Positions 5,829 through 8,811 of a stretch of DNA of 8,811 nt are shown in pieces (positions within the stretch are counted from its first letter, which is position 1; each line of letters starts with the position of its first letter). Origin of the DNA: JBGPOS01 sp041488155 (GTDB lineage Bacteria; Chloroflexota; Dehalococcoidia; Tepidiformales; Tepidiformaceae). The position numbers and the translations under genes are program-made. The notes under the pieces were generated by a model. The model did no database searches. It had not been told where the DNA came from and saw only the letters and a program-made list of their open reading frames with translations. The DNA is taken from contig JBGPOS010000103.1 of the NCBI GenBank assembly GCA_041488155.1, positions 1 to 8,811 on the forward strand. Direction: 5' to 3'.

Positions 5829-8578
5829 AAACGCAGTGAGGCGATCTCCCATGGCCGAAGGTCAAAGTGCCACGCGCCGTCGTGCCGCTCTGGCTCGCCG
5901 CGCTGGCGTTCGAGGAGGTCAACCAGGGTTGCCTCGTCACCCACGCGTGGCACCCTGACCGCGGCCCGTGCCGGGCGCCCGGAGGCGTTGAAGACGCGTA
6001 TCACCGAAGCCCCATCCGACTCGCTCCGCAGCATCGCCGAAGGCATCACCTCCGGGGGCTGGATGCTCAGAAGAGGGAAGGCCTTCTCGACGGAACCCTC
6101 GTGCTCGTTCGTGACGAAGGCGAGTGGGGGGTGCGCGAAGCTATGGGCCATCGCCTGGACGCCGGCCTCTTGCCAGCCGCCCCGATAGCTCGTCATGGCA
6201 TATTCAAAGACGTGCTCGCCCGGCATCTGCGCGTCGGGGGTTGCGATGCTGGGCCCGGCGCCGCCACGACGTGAAACAAGGTCGGGCCGCGAAAGCCAGC
6301 CGACGCAACGGAGGAGCGTGAGGGCGTAAGCCTGCTGGCCTTTTCGGTCGCGCACGACTTCGCCCTCCTGCAGCCCCTTGTTGAACACCGCCACCCCCGC
6401 GCCATCGCCTTCGAAGGCGGCGAAGCGCTTCTGGGGGAAGGTCGTTGGCGGCTGTTCAGCGCTGACCCCATTCCAGGGCGGCGGGACGAGGTCGCGCTCG
6501 GCGACGTGGAACTGGTTCTCGGTGACCGCGTGCGTGACGCCAAATGGCAATGGGAAGAGCACGCGCAGGCGGTGGTCTTCGGCGCCGTTGTCGACCGACA
6601 CCTGAAAGTCGATGCGTGGAAGGCCGCTCCAGAGCGTGACGGCGGTGACGATAGGCAGCACAACCCGGTGTGTTCGACTGCGGGCCGTACGCTTCGCGTT
6701 CAGGCTGGCGGGCACGCGAAGGAGGACGAGATAGCGCAACGTGGCGGAGACGGCGTCGCCGGAAACTGAGAGCAGCTCCGTCGCAAACGGCCTCGTCACC
6801 GGTCTTGCCAGGATGTCGGCGTTGTACTCGTCGCCGCGGTCGCCCTCATCCAGGAAGCCGTTCACGTTCGGGAGATCGAGGCCGTGCTCCCAGTCCGATA
6901 CAGAGAGCTTCCCGCCCCTGAAGCGCACGTCGTAGAACCGGTTCGAAATGCCATCTTCGCTTGTGGCGATGTCCGTGCCGGCTGGGTTTCCTTGTGCGAG
7001 CGTCAGGAGTTCGAGGCCGACGGTGTCGCTGGCCGGGAGCACCGCTCGGAGAGTGCGCCGGCCTGAACGCCGGACGATGACAGTGGCACTGTCCGCGAGG
7101 CCGTTGCGGGCTACCTGTCGCACCTCGTGTCGCACCGTTTCCTCGTCGACAACGTTGACCGCGTCGCCGACCGTCGTCTCGACCCGGAGGTGGCGGCCAG
7201 CGAGCTGCCACGCCATCGCCTCGACGTAGTGAACGTCGTAGCGCCCTTCGCGGATGAACTCAAGGTGGCGGTTCGCTCCCGCCGGGCTGACATCCTCCTC
7301 GACCAGCACCCGGCCGGTCTCCGGTAGGTCCAGGGCGACGGGCACCGTGCGGCCGTCCGGCAGACGGAGAGCCTCGCCAGACCAGCTGTCCGGCACTTCG
7401 CACTCCAACACAGCCGCCGCGTGCGGGACGGGGCGGAACGCCGCGAGCCCGCCTCCCGGAGGCACTTCGAGCCGCCGGATCAGGTGCGAGACGGACTCGC
7501 GGGCGACCTGGCGAGCGAGCTGCTCCGCGCGGTCGTAGCGCGGGAACATCTCGCGGTGTGTCTGGTCGACGCTGCAACCGCAGATGGAGTCGTGGGGCGA
7601 ATTCTCGAGCAGGAGTCGCCAGGCGTGGCGGAGGGCCGGGCCCGCGTCGGGCCCTCCGTGGAGGTGCGAGAGCAGTTCGAGCGGTTCGGCGTAACGCTCG
7701 AGCGCGGAAGAGACCTCGAAGTCGCGCTGCTTGATGTCGACCCGCGACGACAGCACCCCCACAAGCACGTTCGAGCGATCGGGAGAGCGCAGTTCGCCCC
7801 TATGGACGACCTCATCGATGCCGGCGGCCAGCATCGCCCGTTCGTAGTCGGCCAGGGTCGCCAGGCGGTAATCGTAGCCCCGGCCGGTCGCGGCCGAGAG
7901 CGCCTCCGGGACGTGCTTCTCCATCCGCGAGTGGTCGGTGCCGTTCATGAGCAGGGCGGGCTCATCGTCGCGGCGGTCGCGCTCCTGGCGCCGGGTGCGT
8001 TCGAGCAGCTCGTCGACCTCCCTCGGCAGCCGCCAGCCGCTCGAATAGCTGTTGCGAAGGTAGAGCGCAGGCAGACGCGTGCCGTCGGGCGACTCCCACC
8101 AGAAGCTCCACCCGGGGATGGTGTCGGGCACCCCGCGCCAGAGGCAGGCGCTCGTGAGCCCGAGCTGGCTCATGATCTGGGGCATCTGGGCGATGTGGCC
8201 GAACTGGTCGGCGCAGTGCCCGACCTTCAGGCTGCCACCCAGCCGGTCAGCGAAGCGGATCCCCCGCTGAAAGCTGCGGATGTGCGATTCGCCGCTCGGC
8301 AGGAACTCGTCCGGCTGCACCAGCCACGGCCCGATGACGATCCGCCCCGACTCGATCAACGCCCGCAAGCGGCCCTCGTTCTCCGGACGCAGCTCCAGAT
8401 AATCCTCGATAACGATCGTCTGGCCGTCGAGGTTGAAGCAGCGGTACTCCGGATGCTTCTCCATGTGGTCAAGGAGCTCGTCGATCATCTGCACGAGCCG
8501 CCAGCGAAAGAGCTCGTGGGGCTGGTACCACTCCCGGTCCCAGTGACAGTGGGGGACGACGTAGACCGTGCGCGTCAC
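5813..8578 (-). CDS. Alpha-mannosidase, glycoside hydrolase family 38
   Basis: This 921-residue retaining GH38 enzyme cleaves alpha-mannosyl linkages using a divalent metal, normally zinc. The N-terminal catalytic domain covers about residues 3-262. PHCHWDREW supplies metal ligands His12 and Asp14, and HCADQFGHIAQMP supplies Asp124, both nucleophile and ligand. SPHDSICGCSVDQTHREM supplies His329, the fourth ligand. The helical mid-domain is near 267-340 and beta-sandwich domains follow to the C-terminus, which ends naturally (RPWEIASLRFG). The LDGQT and IGPWLVQPDE segments resemble E. coli MngB, the mannosylglycerate hydrolase, so small mannosides or N-glycan-type oligosaccharides are candidate substrates. 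There is no signal peptide, so the protein is presumably cytoplasmic. The start is GTG at 8578 without a Shine-Dalgarno. The enzyme is complete, with all catalytic residues visible. The gene diverges from the TPR gene at 8644. Confidence 0.95.
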   Translation of the reverse strand: MTRTVYVVPHCHWDREWYQPHELFRWRLVQMIDELLDHMEKHPEYRCFNLDGQTIVIEDYLELRPENEGRLRALIESGRIVIGPWLVQPDEFLPSGESHIRSFQRGIRFADRLGGSLKVGHCADQFGHIAQMPQIMSQLGLTSACLWRGVPDTIPGWSFWWESPDGTRLPALYLRNSYSSGWRLPREVDELLERTRRQERDRRDDEPALLMNGTDHSRMEKHVPEALSAATGRGYDYRLATLADYERAMLAAGIDEVVHRGELRSPDRSNVLVGVLSSRVDIKQRDFEVSSALERYAEPLELLSHLHGGPDAGPALRHAWRLLLENSPHDSICGCSVDQTHREMFPRYDRAEQLARQVARESVSHLIRRLEVPPGGGLAAFRPVPHAAAVLECEVPDSWSGEALRLPDGRTVPVALDLPETGRVLVEEDVSPAGANRHLEFIREGRYDVHYVEAMAWQLAGRHLRVETTVGDAVNVVDEETVRHEVRQVARNGLADSATVIVRRSGRRTLRAVLPASDTVGLELLTLAQGNPAGTDIATSEDGISNRFYDVRFRGGKLSVSDWEHGLDLPNVNGFLDEGDRGDEYNADILARPVTRPFATELLSVSGDAVSATLRYLVLLRVPASLNAKRTARSRTHRVVLPIVTAVTLWSGLPRIDFQVSVDNGAEDHRLRVLFPLPFGVTHAVTENQFHVAERDLVPPPWNGVSAEQPPTTFPQKRFAAFEGDGAGVAVFNKGLQEGEVVRDRKGQQAYALTLLRCVGWLSRPDLVSRRGGAGPSIATPDAQMPGEHVFEYAMTSYRGGWQEAGVQAMAHSFAHPPLAFVTNEHEGSVEKAFPLLSIQPPEVMPSAMLRSESDGASVIRVFNASGRPARAAVRVPRVGDEATLVDLLERQRGEPERHDGAWHFDLRPWEIASLRFGRRE

Positions 8579-8584
8579 CCGGCC

Positions 8585-8590
8585 ATGGTA
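8585..8590 (-). promoter_or_regulatory. Possible leaderless -10 element (TACCAT) for the mannosidase
   Basis: The minus strand reads TACCAT, six bases, then GTG at 8578, the same TAnnnT-N6-GTG layout as upstream of the membrane protein gene. No ribosome binding site is present. A -35 candidate GGGACT (8608-8613) at 17-bp spacing matches the central GAC of TTGACA. Confidence 0.4.
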
Positions 8591-8609
8591 CGCAGTCGTC
8601 CGTCCCGAG

Positions 8610-8631
8610 TCCCTTATCCGCGATCCCTTAT
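8610..8631. repeat. 8-bp direct repeat TCCCTTAT x2 in the divergent promoter region
   Basis: TCCCTTAT occurs at 8610-8617 and again at 8624-8631, 14 bp start to start. The first copy overlaps the possible mannosidase -35 (8608-8613) and the second overlaps the -10 of the rightward gene (8629-8634). A protein binding both copies could affect both promoters, but two short copies may be chance. Confidence 0.45.
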
Positions 8632-8634
8632 GAT
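8629..8634 (+). promoter_or_regulatory. Possible -10 element (TATGAT) for the rightward TPR gene
   Basis: TATGAT matches the consensus TATAAT at five of six positions and stands out in GC-rich DNA. It ends 9 nt before the ATG at 8644, so the leader would be only about 3 nt. No Shine-Dalgarno precedes the ATG and no -35 is evident at normal spacing. Confidence 0.42.
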
Positions 8635-8643
8635 TCGGCCGTC

Positions 8644-8811
8644 ATGCCGAGCGAACGTATCCAGCGCCGGATCGAAGCCCTGCTCGATGAAGCCGACACC
8701 GCCGTAACCGCCGGCGACTGGCAGTCCGCCCTCGAAAAAGCCCGCGCCGTCCTCGCCATCGACCCCACAAACGACGACGCCCAGGCCTTCGTCCAGATGG
8801 CTGAAGGCGCG
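8644..8811 (+). CDS. N-terminus of a TPR-like protein, possibly a kinase/cyclase regulator, 3'-truncated by window edge
   Basis: Fifty-six codons are visible from ATG 8644 with no stop before the window ends. The protein begins MPSERIQRRIEALLDEAD. An amphipathic helical hairpin follows (GDWQSALEKARAVLAIDPTNDDAQAF), typical of a tetratricopeptide repeat: Trp/Ala/Leu pattern in helix A and a DPxNxDA turn. This opening strongly recalls large Chloroflexota proteins in which a short TPR segment precedes a protein-kinase-like or adenylate/guanylate-cyclase and ATPase region. None of those domains is in view, so the role is inference. The reading frame is well supported by its composition, by the -10-like TATGAT just upstream and by the lack of any competing gene here. 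The first ATG in frame is taken as the start. Confidence 0.75.
   Translation, partial: MPSERIQRRIEALLDEADTAVTAGDWQSALEKARAVLAIDPTNDDAQAFVQMAEGA

Noticed and set aside
1161..8578. The sulfatase and alpha-mannosidase as one polysaccharide utilisation locus
   Set aside because: They are on opposite strands, separated by central-metabolism genes and predicted to be in different compartments, and no SusCD-like or ABC sugar uptake genes are present.
7421..8707. A 428-codon open frame on the + strand, antisense to the mannosidase and crossing into the rightward gene
   Set aside because: It lies opposite a complete GH38 gene with every catalytic residue visible. Its translation is rich in Arg, Ala, Val and Pro with no recognisable domain, and long antisense frames are expected in GC-rich coding DNA.
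1..8811. CRISPR arrays, tRNA or rRNA genes, insertion sequences, toxin-antitoxin or phage-defence modules
   Set aside because: I read the window for these and saw no repeat-spacer pattern, tRNA-like fold, transposase or defence domain. Almost all of the sequence is taken up by the seven genes described.

Overview
The window is GC-rich and densely packed. It holds seven protein-coding genes (one cut at each edge), no RNA genes, and no sign of mobile elements or CRISPR arrays. Four of the six visible starts are GTG. High GC, a GlpX-type fructose-bisphosphatase and, most of all, a right-edge gene whose N-terminus resembles multidomain kinase/cyclase regulators I remember from Chloroflexota suggest a free-living member of that phylum. 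That placement rests on memory and is tentative.

Layout: on the + strand, the left edge carries the last ten membrane helices of an MFS transporter (1-1059), then an exported lipoprotein sulfatase of the N-acetylglucosamine-6-sulfatase-like type (1161-2675). A block of five minus-strand genes converges on it. In transcription order these are a GH38 alpha-mannosidase (8578-5813), an eight-helix membrane protein of unknown function (5764-4931), a small HD-domain phosphohydrolase (4854-4297), class II fructose-1,6-bisphosphatase GlpX (4300-3308) and a small alpha/beta-hydrolase (3291-2665). HD, glpX and hydrolase are tightly packed (a GTGA stop/start overlap, then a 16-nt gap) and look like one operon. 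The hydrolase and sulfatase genes overlap tail-to-tail by 11 bp. At the right edge, a + strand TPR-like gene (8644 onward) diverges from the mannosidase across 65 bp.

Function: the sulfatase (outside the cytoplasmic membrane) and the mannosidase (no signal peptide, so cytoplasmic) could both process glycans taken from the environment. They are in separate transcription units and compartments, so a shared pathway is only a possibility. GlpX serves gluconeogenesis or sugar-phosphate metabolism. I see no clearly new multi-gene system. The most notable signals are non-coding: TAnnnT -10-like boxes placed exactly where leaderless GTG-start transcripts would need them, a perfect 10-bp hairpin with the mannosidase stop codon in its loop, and a paired 8-bp direct repeat in the divergent promoter region. 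The eight-helix membrane protein is the one gene whose role I cannot name.
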